Positions 1 to 12,905 of a stretch of 64,000 nt of DNA are shown in pieces. Below the pieces are notes generated by a model. That model was given only the letters and a program-made list of their open reading frames with translations, searched no databases and was not told the DNA's origin. Made by a program: the position numbers and the translations under genes. Position 1 is the first letter of the stretch. Each line of letters begins with the position of its first letter. Origin of the DNA: Dichetophora obliterata (Eukaryota; Arthropoda; Insecta; Diptera; Sciomyzidae); the NCBI GenBank assembly GCA_963920525.1, contig OY986439.1:44813193-44877192 (forward strand), given 5' to 3'.

Positions 1-2695
1 TGAAAATGAGCGTTCGCTTGAAGCCACTGAAATCGGAAGGGTTGCGCAAATTTGGAGGAACCGATGTATTGATGGGTAGAATTGCTTGTTGCAGCTGTTG
101 AGAGCATCAATAAATGATTTCGCTCTTTTTTCTTTTAGAATTTTTAAACAATGTCTGCAAAAATATGGATTGCAAATAAGGTGTGAATATTGAGGATGAA
201 AATCAAAGATTTTCTATTATTATAATCTCACCTTTTCCACATCGCAAAGTCCACTACGAAGTCTCCCACAATATCTTTCGGCCATTGATTTTCAAATGCT
301 TGCATCGTTTTGCGATTTTCCTCTGCATTAAGTTCTGTGCATTTTGTTGGCAAAATATTTTGAATTTTGGCAATAGCTCGCCATGGTCTAGAAATCTTGA
401 TTGCAGCTGACTTAAAAAATGATCCAAGAATGGAATATAGGTTGATCGTCGGAAATGCGATTCCGCATCTACTTCGTAATCATCGCGGTTTAGCTGCTGT
501 CGAGTACGACTAGGAGCTTCCAGTTTCACGTTGACTGCTTCAGCTATTTCCTGGCCCTGATAAAGATTTCGTGAAATTTGGCCTCCGAATTGCCACGCAC
601 CTCACTTATTTCTTCGTACAAGTCGGTTGAATACTCTACGCAGGTGCTCAAATCACAATCGATTTTTTGTAGCAACAAGCTCAGGTTTTTCGTCGCGCTG
701 AAAATTGGTTCCAGTATCGTCAATGAAACAATAAACTGCGGTTTACAAATTGACGAAAGTAGTACGTCAGGTTGTACACCATCGGTTTTTATATTGCTGT
801 TGTCTAATTGTTCTAATGCTGTGCATATATATGGAAATGCATTTAGGAAAAGTTTTAGCGAATCGAGGTGCTCAACCCAACGAGTTTCGCAGAACTTTAA
901 TAGACGTGTTTGTTTTGCATCTGGACACAAGGCAAGAATACAATCTTGTAAAACCAAGCCAGCCTTAGTTGAATTGCGGAAAAAGTTTACTGATGCTTTG
1001 ACGGTTGAGATGCAATTTCTAATATTTGGAATTTCACAAGCGTGCGTAATTGCTAAATTTAGTTTATGATTCGCGCAAGTAAGGCTGATAGCATCTGAAC
1101 AGGTTTTGCGAACCATAGCAGCGCAGCCTTTAAACTTTCCACTCATAGAAGCTGCCCCATCGTAGCCTGTGTAATTGTAAAAATTTTGTTGATTAAAAAG
1201 CGACCCTACAAGAAGACAGTTAAATTTTTCCAACTGCTTAAACAAAATTAACAAAAACTTCTAACGTATTCGGTTATAAATTCCTTTATTGTTTTTAGCG
1301 CTGGAAAAAATATTAACGCGTCTTCTTGTACGAGATTACATATTTTGTAAAATGAGTTACAACAAGTGTAAAATGAGCATTTAAATGTACCTTGGGATTT
1401 TATGAAATTCAAGTCAATTCCAATTTTTTTATAAGTATTCAGCAACGCTTCTGCAAGACCTGCCCCGGTACCATCCTTCAAGGGAACAAAGCGTAAAAAG
1501 TCTTCACGAATGTTAAATTCACCATAAATCTCATCTACGTATCGAACGCAAACTGAAAACTGTTCAATGCCGCTCACGTCAGTCGTTTCATCGGCAATGG
1601 CTGCAACACATTGTGATTTGTTAATACGTTGCACAATTTTCTCGGTGATTATTTGCATTGCAGTTTCAAGAATTTCGTTTTGAATGTTATAGCTTAGGTA
1701 CGTAGCGTTTGTCCCAGCAGTTTTAAGATGTTGCCGCAGAACCTGATCACCACTTTCTACCGCGAATCGAAGGAGTGCCCTAAAATTCCCATCATTTTGT
1801 TCTGGCATTTTCAAGGACAGTGGTCCGTCATCGCGATGGCCCCTTAATGCTATCCCTTGCCTACCGCACAGCAAAACGCTTCGAATGATTGGAATTATCT
1901 TTTTCCTATTTTCGTACTGTTGTTGCTTTCGTCCAGAATCAATATGACATATAACATCATTTTTTATATTCTCATAAATAAGTTTGAAATTTTCTACATC
2001 TTCCGCAGCTTTTTTATGGTATTCTTTCTCTTGATGTTCCTTAAATTTTTCGAGTGCTTTTTTCCAATTTTTAAACGGAGTCTGGATCAGGGTTTGGAGG
2101 TTCTGATGACTTCCCTTTCCTACTTCTTTGACGGAAAATAAAATGCAAAATTGACAGTACGCCCCGTCCTCTTTAGCCGAATAAGCTAACCAAATAAAAT
2201 TGTGCAACCAAGATAATTGAAATTTCAAATTCCTATTGCCGGAAATCGGAAACTTGAAAGTGATATCTGGGGTCCAAACGCGTTCAAGGACTTCGTATTT
2301 CTCATTGTCACTAAGTCGGCGTTTGCAAAAACTGGCGACGTCATTATGAGGTGCCTGAAAGGTTATTAAAAGGATTTTTTTCATGCAAGCATTGTGAAAG
2401 ATGGTGTTTTTTAAGCGATGGAGAAAGTTTAAATAAAGTTTAAAGATTAATTTAAAAATTAAATTTTATTTTATACTTGCTTTTACTACTCAAAAGCACC
2501 CACTGGCTCATTATTTCAATAAAGATAAATACTTTTCTAGGTGACACTTACAAGTTCGGTCAAAGCTGCTCCTGATTGTGAAGACTCTGTTTTATTTTTT
2601 TTTTTTGGTGGACTAGATAAATCGTTAGCACTCGCATTGTCAATGGCATCTGCTCGAGTCGGTTTAAAATATTCCGAAATCTTTTTAGAAGTCAT
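1..2695 (-). pseudogene. hAT transposase, ZMYM1/DUF4371-like, four exons, cut by window edge
   Basis: A cut-and-paste DNA transposase. Exon 1 (2695-2552) starts MTSKKISEYFKPTRAD. Exon 2 (2354-1391) carries a TTF-type zinc finger (YCQFCILF, near 2160) and the DUF4371 core with an ADETTDVSGIEQ catalytic-Asp region near 1590. Exon 3 (1166-232) has GYDGAASMSGKF and CANHKLNLA. Exon 4 (154 to the edge) ends in the hAT dimerisation motif LPISVASSERSF. The introns 2551-2355, 1390-1167 and 231-155 have GT and AG ends, and reading phase is kept across them (0, 1, 2); KSQ|GYDG joins exactly at the second. Two single-base frameshifts in exon 3, near 557 and near 360, break the frame. The 3' end and terminal repeat lie outside the window. 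Family assignment is by motif; I am confident of hAT, less so of the subfamily. Confidence 0.85.
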
Positions 2696-3223
2696 TTTTC
2701 TATAACTAGTCACAATTCAGAATCAAATACACAACACTTTACACTCGCAATGACACACTGCAATTAACTTGTCGAAAGCCGGAAAAACCGCAACTACACT
2801 TACTTTTTATATGACTTTGACACAATAAAGGGGATTCACCGACCACCTTCAGCAAGTTTTTTGTGAAAGCTTTCTTGCCCTCTCTGTTAGAATGTGCCGC
2901 ATGTCGATTCACCGGCATGTTAAACTTTCAGCAAGTTTATTTTTCTTTGTCATAATCAATATTGCCAGACGCAATGATATTTTATTTTGGAGCTTCAAAA
3001 AATAGAATATGCCAATTTCAACTCAAAAAACTCCATTCTGGCAACATAGCACAAAAAGATTCCGCAAGAAATTTGAAATCAAGTCAAAGAGAGTGCAGTT
3101 AGTTTTTGTTACTCTCTAATTGAGAGTGGAGAGAGATAGAGCACAAATATTTTCATAATTTCATATAAAAAAACGGTCAAAACTTGATGAACGTGGTCAG
3201 TAAATCTGCCTTAAGGCCGCTAA
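2696..3223. other. Upstream flank of the hAT transposase gene
   Basis: Probably 5' UTR and terminal region of the hAT element. A motif pair is repeated in direct orientation: GATTCACCG at about 2832 and 2904, and TTCAGCAAGTTT at about 2847 and 2928. A short hairpin ACTCTCTAATTGAGAGT lies at about 3111. I could not place a terminal inverted repeat or target duplication with confidence. Confidence 0.35.
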
Positions 3224-3769
3224 TGCCGTGGTTATGCTAACCAAACATGTTTGGTGTTCATTTTCGTTAATTTATTCTCTTCGCTGAAATGTTTGTTTGG
3301 TGGTTATGCTATGATTGATGGCACAGTTGCATTAAATAGTATGTCAAAACACAAAAAAGCACAACCCTAATTTGCATTTTTGTACTTATAATACATATTT
3401 GTTATATGTAGAATTGAAAATAAATTTAACGAATTAAAATATACGAAGTAATAGTACTTACTCTGAATTTTTATTATAATATCTTAAACAAAATGGTTTG
3501 CATATATCTGACATGCTAGCTAGCTGTTTATGTTAAGGGTTACTTGAAGACACAATCAACTTCACTTTTTAATACTTTTTTTACCTACTTTTTTGATGCT
3601 ATTATAAACAATGACTACAGCCAACACTGGAAAGTTCGGCATGTTTGGCGTTCCAATCAGCAATCAAAATGTTCGGTCCGAGAGCGAGAAAATGAATATG
3701 AGAAAAAGTTCATTAACAATAACAACAAAAAATGTTCGGCAATCATGTTTGGCTAGCATAACCATGGCC
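3224..3769. mobile_element. MITE with GGCC..GGTTATGCT inverted ends
   Basis: The left end TGCCGTGGTTATGCTAACC is mirrored on the right by the inverse of GGCCATGGTTATGCTAGCC, and the match continues into CAAACATG. TAA flanks both sides (3221-3223 and 3770-3772), as expected for PIF/Harbinger-type target duplication. The 546-bp interior holds no recognisable coding sequence. The ends resemble those of the element at 28176-28818. Confidence 0.6.
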
Positions 3770-3913
3770 TAACAAATTTGAACGTAACCGTTAACACTTC
3801 CAACCAGTGAACGAAAATAAATCGAACTTTATTTTAATGTGCCTCTCATGTCACGCATTTTCGTTCGGTTGCATATATGTATACGCACATAAACATAAAT
3901 ATTTTGTATTGTT

Positions 3914-4395
3914 CACTCAGAAAAAAGTTCAACTTTAAAATAAAAATAGACAAATATTTGTTTTAAAATCTGAAATTTCCTTAGGTTAAAGAAACTTTTT
4001 TTTTGAAACAATAAATTTTTTGAAACAAAATAACTTGAATTTGTTTCACAAAATTAAGAATTTTAATTCAAAAGTAAAATTATCTTGGGTTCTATTTTTT
4101 GTATGGATTTTAAAATGAGTCACACACTAAGACTTAAACCTAAGAAAATTTACTCAATATTAAAGAAAATTTTACTTGTTTTAGCGCCAAGAATTTTTTT
4201 CTTTCAAATGGAAATTTTTAAATTATATAAATGTATTATATATAAATTACTTCTTTGTTTTGAAATTTATTTCTTTCTTTCAAAGAAAAATTTTCATTTA
4301 AAACAAAAAACAATTTTTTGTTGGTTTAAAATAAGTAAAATTTTCTTTAATATTGAGTAAATTTTCTTTGATTTCAGTATGTTTTTCCTCAGTAT
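3914..4395. mobile_element. Candidate MITE with ACTCAGAAAAAA ends and inner inverted arms
   Basis: The left end CACTCAGAAAAAAGTT is imperfectly mirrored by the inverse of the right end (TACTGAGGAAAAACAT). Inside, about 45 bp at 4143-4186 (AAGAAAATTTACTCAATATT and on) are inverted almost perfectly at 4323-4370, so the element can fold back. No coding content. The superfamily is unknown and the target duplication unclear. Confidence 0.5.
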
Positions 4396-5522
4396 ACTTA
4401 ACAAATACGGCATACGATCTTTTCACGTAGGCTACACTCTCTCATTTTGTGTCTAAGAATGCGCCATTGGTACGCTGCATGTGCTTGAACCAGAGTTGCC
4501 AATTTCTTAATTCTTAAATCCACCGAAAATGCAAAAAATGAGCTATTTTCAAAAATTCACCAAATTTATTATGTTTTTAAAAAATAAAACTACAAATAAA
4601 ATTAATAATTAAATTATATTCTGAACTGCCCGTTAATTTATTTCTTAAAAACAATTTACTTTGCATGTTTATACAAATTTAAAATACATACTTAAATTAA
4701 GCTAATTTAACTAATCTAACACAAAAATTACTCAAGTGTTCATATACTTGTATCATTTAATCACATCTTCAGATCATTTTCCATTAAATATTTAGGCACA
4801 AACTGAGGCTTATTTGACTCACTAGTAAATAACAATAAAGAAAAATTGTCCGAGAATTTCGTGGGGGGTTTGAACCCCCCAAACCCCCACTCTGAATCCG
4901 CGCCTGATATAGTTATACATTATTTATGTTATTTTTCTGTGAAAAATTCTGCTTAAAAATGTTAGTATATTTTTAGTAGTTTTTTAGAACTTATTAGTAG
5001 ATTTTGGTAGATTTCTACCATGCTTGCGGTAGGAAAGCAGCAGACTGGCAAAACGGTCACCCTGATCGTATCTGCTGAGGGAGAAAAATTATTTGTGACG
5101 AGGCTCGAGTCATGACGAAATTAGAAAATTTTTTGTTGCGAGACTCGAAAAATTTTACTCTCAAAAAATCGCCACCTAAGAAAATTCACTTCAAAAATCG
5201 TTTAAAATTGTTTTGAAAACTTTTACAAGTCACATTTTTCTAGACCGCTTTCAACGATTTAAAATAATTGCACATAAATCATACGCCATGTGGAGCTAAT
5301 TTTTTCGTTGTAACCTGTGCTGGTTTTATGCTAGACTTTTTGTAAGACCCACGCGATAAGACTAACTGGGAGCGGTTTTCCCATATTTATGTGTTGAGCA
5401 AATGGGCAGAATATTAGAAACAACTTTGCTAAAAAAACCAAAATGAAAATCTTGATGGTTCAAAAGTTATCAAGATGAAAACGAGTGTATGTATATCTTG
5501 AGTAATTTTTGATTCTTTTTTC
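4396..5522. other. Unassigned AT-rich interval with one G-run transposon end
   Basis: No gene seen. At about 4860-4910 a GGGGGGTTTGAACCCCCC palindrome is followed by CCGCGCCTG. Similar G-run termini recur near 36190 and 63560 and look like remains of DNA-transposon ends. The rest is low-complexity AT-rich sequence. Confidence 0.4.
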
Positions 5523-5940
5523 TTTTTTTTTTAAAGATCAAGAAACCAAGGCATGCCTTGGTCTAAGGCCTTATACAAACAAGCTTTGGTTTTTGACGCG
5601 AAAGGAACGGGATAGATTTATTTAGAGGCATTGATTAGAACCATACGTGAATTATTGATTAAGCGAAACAACTGTGAAAGACAATTTGAATTGCTTTTAA
5701 CCAAGGGTAGTGTTTTGGTTAATTGCCTTAACCTTGGTAAGTATTTTTAGCCCTTAGTTGTTCCTGCCCTTAATTCCACATTTTCCACAATTTTGTTGTG
5801 GATTTTTAGTTTTTCCATAATTCTTCTTAAATGTAGGAAAGAAAAAAAAAGTGAGAAGAACCATGCCCGAGCCCGGATTCGAACCAGGGACCTCTGGGTT
5901 GGTAGTGTAGAGCACTATCCACTAGTTTACGAAGGCCGAC
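5523..5940 (-). mobile_element. SINE-1, tRNA-derived retroposon, copy 1
   Basis: Read on the minus strand, this has a tRNA-like head (B box GGTTCGAATCC at 5885-5875; A box near 5930), a body of about 330 bp and a terminal A-run (T-run 5523-5532 on plus). The body matches the plus-strand copy at 40855-41267 over its whole length, including the region around GGCATGCCTTGGT near the tail. SINEs of this kind are transcribed by RNA polymerase III from the internal boxes and mobilised by a LINE. No target duplication was identified. Confidence 0.85.
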
Positions 5941-6093
5941 TAACCTATAAAACTTTTGCTATAAGGTTTTTGGCAAAAAGAATGTCACCACGAGATTCCT
6001 TATACCAAAATGAAGTGAAAAATGTTGGCATGATCAAATACGGAGAAAAAAGGTTGCAAAAAAGTGCGGAGTGTACGATTAAATACGACCTAA

Positions 6094-6247
6094 ACAGCTA
6101 AATCAGTCAATACTACTGAAGAGCGAGGCCAAGCAGCCTCCGAAACAGTTCTTTCTAGTCTGCTGTGTGATTGACTCTATACAGAATTGTTGTTGTTGTT
6201 GTTGCCTTCTTCAAACTTACTTGATCTAAAAAGCTCACAATCAAAAT
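6094..6247. repeat. Single arm of a foldback element
   Basis: About 150 bp matching the right arm of the foldback element at 34129-34938 in the same orientation: an ACTACTGAAGA block, GACTCTATACAGA, a GTT-triplet run, then GCCTTCTT, ACTTACTTGATCTAAA and GCTCACAATC at the tip. The opposite arm is missing, so this is a truncated copy. It lies about 150 bp beyond the SINE-1 head. Confidence 0.75.
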
Positions 6248-8610
6248 CATGTAAAAATTAATACAGTTATTCATTTAATTTAATTTGCTGAATGCACATT
6301 TTTCAATTTTCATGTAGTATCACAATCAAATACAATCATAAAACTGCATGTAAAAATGCTGGCTTTTTTAGTGTTGTATTTAGCTTGTTCCTTTAGCTTT
6401 TTTGGTTTTTTTGTAAAGCCATTTTAGCCTTTAAATTTTTAAGACCCTGACAACACTGCTGAGGAGATATAGAAAAGCAATGATTGGTCTCTTCGATTTT
6501 TATAAAGGTTTTTTATATTTTTGGCCAGGTTTCTACTCTTTGTTTATCAAATTTTTTTTTGCTACTTTTTACAAAAACGAAAGGAATCACATATTTTAAA
6601 TCATTACTTTTTGTGAAATTTGAATGAAATAATTAAAAAGTAACGAAGATATTTGCATCGAAAGTTAAGCTTTAAATAAATAAAGCGTTTCTCTTGCTTA
6701 AGGTAGGGGTTTCTTTAAAATATTTGGTCCAGACTAATTGCTTGATTCGAGGTTTTTTTTATTTATTTCGCGAAACAGAAATTTCAAAATATGTACAAAT
6801 AATTTTAATAGTTTTGAAGAATTGTGAAGTTTATTGGTGTCAAAGTAACTGTGGATACTTGTGTCAAATTCAATTATCCTTAAGAAAATATTTAAGAAAG
6901 AGTATATTTGAACATGTATTGTATAGAAAATGAGTGTGTAGCGTATGTTTTACAAATCTTTCATACTTTGCTTCAATGTATCTTCAATTTTGGCTGCTAC
7001 ATCTTTCCCACCAGTAAGGCAACCAAGCAAAAAACAGCTCTGTTGAGCACTCCACTTGCAAGACGATGTTAAAACATGGTTAGAGGATGCTTGAATAAAC
7101 TTTGATTTTGCTTGGCGCTAATCACATTTCACATACTCCTACATATACACATAACTTGGCGGTAGCAGTAAGTTGTGTGAGTGCGTATGTATGGAAAAGT
7201 TAGGGAGAAAAAAGTTAAAATATCTGCAAATATATTAAACTTTGTCTGCCAACCACTTTCATGGGTTTGCATGCGAAAAGTTTTAGCTTGCGTTGTTGCT
7301 ATCTAGAAGTATCCCTTTTCAATGTTGTCTATATTAACGGTAATTTTCATATCATTTTTTATATCCTGCTCTTCTCTGCTGTGCGCTTTAGTTTTGGAGC
7401 GCAAAAGCAACAAGTGTTTCATTTGATGCTTGTTTGTCCTTTGTATTCGCTTGAAGGTTATTAGAATAGCTCATTTTATTATGCATTGTTTTTGTAGTAG
7501 CTTTTTTTTAGTTTTGTTATTTTTTTTTCGTATTTTTCCAGCTTTTACTCATGAAAAGTTAGTGCACAGAGTAACTTGTAGCTTTGGTTTTTGTTGAATA
7601 TATATAAAGTTTATGGTAATGATTTAAATTTTTTCACCGCTTTGCACTTAAAACCAAAAAAGGTCAAAAACCAAAATAGCTTTAGAATATGTTGGTAATA
7701 AACGTCGGCTGGTCTTCAGTTCAAAAATGCTTTTTTTCTTTTTAAATAATTTTACATTGTTAACATTTTATGTTTGTCGAATTTTCCGAGTGTTGAGTAG
7801 AGAGGAGGAAAAGAGTCTTTCGGTTAAGATTTTAAGTTGAGAAAAGGACTAAATGTGAAAGCAGTTACAGTTGAGTTAGCATGATATGCAAATTCAAATG
7901 TTTATGCCAAAAAGCCCAAAAGGGGCATATATATACATATTTCTTTTTTTGGCAACCAATTTCCTTGCTAGGATTTCACTATTAATAATTCTTTAGAAGT
8001 TTAACTTAACTGCCTGTAAGAAAAAAAAAGCGACTTAATTTATGATTCCTTAAGAGTCTAAGGATTCCAAAATGCCAACATTGTTTGATACATGGTATAG
8101 TTGATTATTGCCTTTGTTACCATTTTTAGATTGATATTTGTCCAAATATACTGTTTTAAATATTTTAACGATATTTTATCAAAATGATGGATTTTTTTGT
8201 TCATAAGAATACTGTTGAATAACAAATAAGAAGTTTTTACAATCTAAAACAAAAGGGCAAAAAAGCTCCCAAAAATGATTTATTTTCACATATCGCCTAT
8301 TTCACATTTAATCGTTATTAATATCAGTTGGACTGACAATTTTCTATTTGGTTCAAAATTTTTCTACGATTGGTTTATTTTTTAGAAAAACAAATCTGCA
8401 GTTTGAGATTTTAAGAATTATTTTCGCGGACCCACAGTCCTGTGAATGCCAAAAAAAGTATTTTGAGAAAGTCAATTTAAATGCGATTTCTTTACCTTTT
8501 CAACGATTTTAAATGAAGGTGTGCTCTTAAAGTGTTCAGAAGTTATGGGGTTAAACGTAAAATGTTTTTACCTCAAGTGTTACTAAAGTGTTTTTACGTA
8601 TTTTTACTCA
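6248..8610. other. AT-rich interval without recognised genes
   Basis: Only short chance open frames and homopolymer-rich sequence. I saw no transposase, reverse transcriptase or conserved protein motif on either strand, and no inverted terminal repeat pair that I could defend. Confidence 0.4.
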
Positions 8611-8756
8611 TTGAGGTTTGCCATTTTCTGCAGAGAAGTGGTGTCCAAACAGAAATTATAATTCAATTAAAAATACATTCTGTCTGGGAATTGAACCTAG
8701 GCTACTGCGGTTACTTAGCCTACGGGCCATGCACTCTACTCAGTAGGCTACGACTT
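8611..8756 (-). mobile_element. SINE-2, tRNA-derived retroposon, copy 1
   Basis: The minus-strand head carries a perfect B box (GGTTCAATTCC, complement of 8687-8697) and an A-box-like TAGCCTACTGAG near 8750. The body runs to GAGGTTTGCCAT near 8613. The same head and body order occurs at 13311-13456, again on minus, including AACAGAAAT and TTCTGTC blocks. Head and body differ from SINE-1. The copy is old and its tail is not clear. Confidence 0.7.
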
Positions 8757-9489
8757 GACTTTGTAAAAATTACATTTGTGACTACCTTTTATAGCACATA
8801 TCAATTCCAAAAATTCTCACAGTTCTGCATAAAATTCTGCACAAAATTTATTTTATTTTCGTGTCAAACTTTTTACTGACAAAAATAAACTAAGTCTGAA
8901 CACGTGTTGAGGCCATTTTTTTATTTTCAAACTGTTTGAGAAAAATCAAAAAAGGTAAGTTTTTGCATTATATTTAAAAAAAATAGCTACATAAAATAAA
9001 AATATGCGTAATGCACTTCCTTTCGTAATACATGCAAGCGATAGAAAATAAATGCTTCTAAAGTTTGAATACTTTGAAACCATTTTAAGATTTACTTTAA
9101 GACTGTAGCGAAAAGTACCTGTTTTGAAATGTTTATAATGGAACTACATCAAGGAAAAAAGGGAATGCTTTTGGGTACAATTGTCTTTTCTTATGACATC
9201 AACACGAAAAAAGCGTCAGTTCGATCAATTTAAAACGGTATTGTAGAAGGACCAATACTGGTCCTTTTTGGAACTAGCTCGGAACTATTTAAAAGTTGGT
9301 CAAATTCTCTGCTGGGTATCTAGCTAGCTGAGAAAAATCGAATAGAGAAGAAAGCAATATGGAGTTAATTGAAATTCTCGCAACATAAATGCGTAAAAAG
9401 CAAACGATTAAGCTGGGATGATTTTTTAAAAAACTTAACACTTTTTCATTAAAATAGGCCCAGTACTTTTGGAGTAAAATGGTAAAATG
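8757..9489. other. AT-rich interval between SINE-2 and the LINE
   Basis: No gene or repeat structure recognised. It probably includes the worn 3' untranslated end of the minus-strand LINE that follows. Confidence 0.3.
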
Positions 9490-9587
9490 AAATTAGCACT
9501 TGATTTTTGTACAATAGAATAGATATATATAAACAATGATATGTTATTACCAAAAACTATATTAAAGAATATTACACTTTTATAAAT

Positions 9588-12039
9588 TCATTTTAAACAA
9601 TTCTTAATAAAGAATTGTTTAAAAGTTTGTCTATTCAAAGTGAGATCTATTTGAGCACTTATGGAATTGAACGCTAAGCACATATTATTAATTGGATCAT
9701 TACGGCCAAAGTTTGTCCTATGATACGGAATGTAAAAGAAATCTCTTTGCCTAAAATATCTCTCAGGCGCATATATTCTTAAAAGAGCGAGGAGTGGCGT
9801 GCAGTCTGTATGTGACATAATTATATCGCGAACAAAAATAACAAGAAAAAATTTACGTCTGGAGGCTAAGGTATTAAGACCCAGAAGAGCACACCTGGAT
9901 ACGTACGTTGGCATAAGATTACAATTTAATTTAAACATTATGTAACGAACTAAAACCTTTTTTGTATTCTTTCCAATCGCAAAGAATCTACCTCGTAATA
10001 CGGATCCCAGATCACACATCCATATTCCAAGATAGACCTTACTAAAGATAAAAATAACGTTCTAAGGGTATATGGATCCTTAAATTCCTTCGAATTACGC
10101 CTCAAAAACCCATCATTGCATTAGCCTTAGTAATTATGCAATCGTAATGGTTGGAAAAAATTTTTTTCTATCAAATAGAATTCCCAGATCAGATGTAGAC
10201 TCGACACGTGAAAGACCACTATTTGCGATTGAGTAATTAAAAAAATTTGGTTCTTTTTTCACATAAAAAGACATAATGTTGCATTTGGCAACATTTAAAT
10301 AAAGTCTAATAACTGAACACCATTTAATCATATTGTTTAAATCAATTTGAAGAAGCCGATGGTCGGAAGGTGAAGAAACCGAATTAAACAGTTTAACATC
10401 ATCAGCATACATCAAACAATTAGTATGCTGTAAAAAGTTTGGGAGGTCGTTGATGAACAAGACAAACAAACAATTGAGGTCCAAGGTGGCTTCCTTGGGG
10501 CACACCAGTATGGTTGGTAATAGATTTTGAGTAGCAGTTACCAATACGAACAACTTGATATCTATCAGAAAGGTAATGCCTCAGCCAGGATAACAAAGAG
10601 GAATGAAACCCCCATTAGGGAAAGTTTTTTAACCATAATGGAGTGCTGAACTCTATCAAAGGCTTTGGCGAAATCAGTAAAAATGACGTCAATTTGATTG
10701 CCTTTTTCCATTTCAGTTTTAATGAAGTGAGAGAACAGTGTTAGGTTTGTAGAAGTAGATTTACCACTAACAAACCGTGTTGGAATTCAGAGATAGAGTT
10801 TTTATTTCTAGCATAAAGGTGTTTTTTGACAATTGACTCAAATAATTTTGGGATCAAGGGCAATTTAGATATCGGTCGATAGTCCGCTATGTTTTGCCTA
10901 GAGCCAGACTTATGGATAGGTACTATAATGGATTCTTTCCAAATATTCAAAAGCTGCCCTGTCTTTAAAGATAAATGAAATAAAAGCGCTAATGGCTGGG
11001 CTAGCACAGCTGCGCAGTTTTTTAGAAATATTTGGGGGAATATTATCAGGACCAGTTCCTTTATTAATGTCTAGAGTGATCAAATTTTGTAAGACATCAT
11101 CATCAGAAAGAACTAATGAACCCATATCAATAAAAGGGTTGTTATTATAATAAAAAGGGCAGTTCACGTCATCTCCGTCGTCTAATAAAAAATTCGATTG
11201 AAAATAATCAGCAAAAAGATTTGTGACGTCTGAAGTGCTATTTGCAGTTTTTTCGTTAAAAAACATATTTTTAGGGAAACCCTTCGTGTTCCTTTTTTTA
11301 TTCAAGAAATTCCAAAAGTTCTTCGGATTCTCTCTAATATCAGACTCCAGCTTATTAAGGTGAGATTTGTAGAGCGATTTTTTAAGAGATGCGTATTCAC
11401 TACTTGCCTGTAAATAGTTTTGACGAAAAGATATATTTACTTTACTTTTTTTGAACAATTTTTACGGTTGCTTATACGGTTTTATAATTTTGAAAGACTT
11501 TTATTGAACCACTCCGGCTTAGAACTTTTCCTTATCTTTTTAATAGGAACAAAGCAAGTAAATGCTTGATTTATAATTTCGATAAAAAAGTCATAATTAT
11601 CTGACAAGATATCACCAAAACCCAGACGCCAGTTCACACTCGATAAAAATGTAGATATCGCTGTGTAATCAGCTTTTTTAAATGCAAAAACAAAAGTATC
11701 TTCTTCTATGGCTCATTAATAATAATATGTATCATTAATAAGAATTTCTAATTGTATTAAAAGTGCTTAATGACGAAAACTATTATTTGAAAGAAGTAAA
11801 TCCGATTCAACACAATTGGCATTAAGCTCATTATCAATAAAAATAAGATCTAAGATTTTGTTCAAGCTATTTGTGACAGAGTTTATTTGAATCAGACCCA
11901 AGGAATATATAGAGTCTAAAAAATCGATTTCCAAATTGTTGCACATCGAGTTCGGAATCATACTTAAAAGATCCTTAGAATAAGTCCAATTTACACTTTT
12001 TAACATCAAAGTTTTCGCCAACATAGTCATAACATCCAA
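9588..12039 (-). pseudogene. LINE ORF2: endonuclease end plus reverse transcriptase, broken
   Basis: The fragments lie in order on the minus strand. Endonuclease end: FLDSIYSLGLIQINSVTNSLNKILDLIFID (12039-11767). Linker: KADYTAISTFLSSVNWRLGF then KPEWFNKSL (about 11690-11490). RT fingers: WKESIIVPIHKSG and DYRPISKLPLIPKLFE (about 10930-10820). RT palm: FTDFAKAFDRVQHSIM (about 10680) and LMYADDVKLF (about 10400). C-terminus: LGLNTLASRRKFF and RTNFGRNDPINNM (10019-9588). The enzyme would nick target DNA and copy element RNA in place. At least four frame changes and one stop make it nonfunctional. The catalytic YADD is intact. Confidence 0.8.
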
Positions 12040-12905
12040 TAATTGGTTTCATTATTTCTGAATGTTTATTGCTATGTTTATTTATATGTGAGATAGGTTT
12101 TGATGAAAAAAATTCATGAGTTGTCCCACTGTCATTGGAGCGAACGGGAGCATTAGAAACGGAGAAGCACTGACCTTCGTTTTGTTCATTAACCTTTGTG
12201 CCAATTATTGCATTATTTCTATCGATCGCAGAAACCTCACTAAGAGAGTCAGTAACAACAATAGGAACAGCATTAACAGCATTAGAATAAGCGGCAGCAT
12301 TTGCATTTTTAAGAGCGCACACAGCATCACCAATCAGAGAGTCGGCAACAACAACAGGAATAGCATTACCAGCATTAGCGTTAACAGCACCAGCACCAGT
12401 GATTACAGCAACGGTTTCAGAAGAGAGATTCTCAGTATCATCAAAAAATGCAGATTTACTGCTTGAGCAAGACAAAACATTCTGGGATGCTTTGGGAGCG
12501 CGATTGTTTTTCGGTCTATTACGATCACTTTTATTTGTTTTATCAAATTGAGCGGGGGAACTAAGAGAATCACTATGATGCAAAACATTTGGCAAACGAG
12601 CAACCTCTGCATATTTAGCTTTAGATCGCGTGAGAATTTGAGAATCAGCTTTTGCTTTCGACCCTTTCTTATTACTCTCTGTAGGCACGAGATTAACATT
12701 TACCACAGATTCAAACAAGTCTTTAACTTCATGGAAGTCTTTAACTTCTTCATTTTCAATTTTATTAAGAATGTCAGAAAATGACTTATTTGCACAAAGA
12801 TCGCATCTAAAAAATATGTTGTCATTATTGTTTATTAGATTTAAACTGTATTCATCAAGATTGATGCACTTTTTGTGAAGTTCTTTTAAACTATAACCAC
12901 ATGTG
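11975..12905 (-). pseudogene. LINE ORF1-like protein with PHD-type Cys/His cluster
   Basis: The open frame enters from about 12905 with CGYSLKELHKKC, followed by FFRCDLC, the spacing expected of a PHD-like zinc-binding module in LINE ORF1 proteins (thought to bind the element RNA). The middle is basic and Ser-rich (SNKKGSKAKADSQILTRSKAK) and then low-complexity Ala/Asn/Val. The frame ends by overlapping the endonuclease frame, which looks like an internal deletion. The true start codon is not visible; the frame is open further upstream than the first clear Met. Confidence 0.6.

Noticed and set aside
5865..5940. Possible genuine tRNA gene
   Set aside because: It is the head of SINE-1: the same head is joined to the same body and A-tail at 40855-41267, and the tRNA stems do not all pair.
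12116..12784. Plus-strand open frames in the ORF1 region
   Set aside because: They are shadows of the low-complexity ORF1-like frame on minus.
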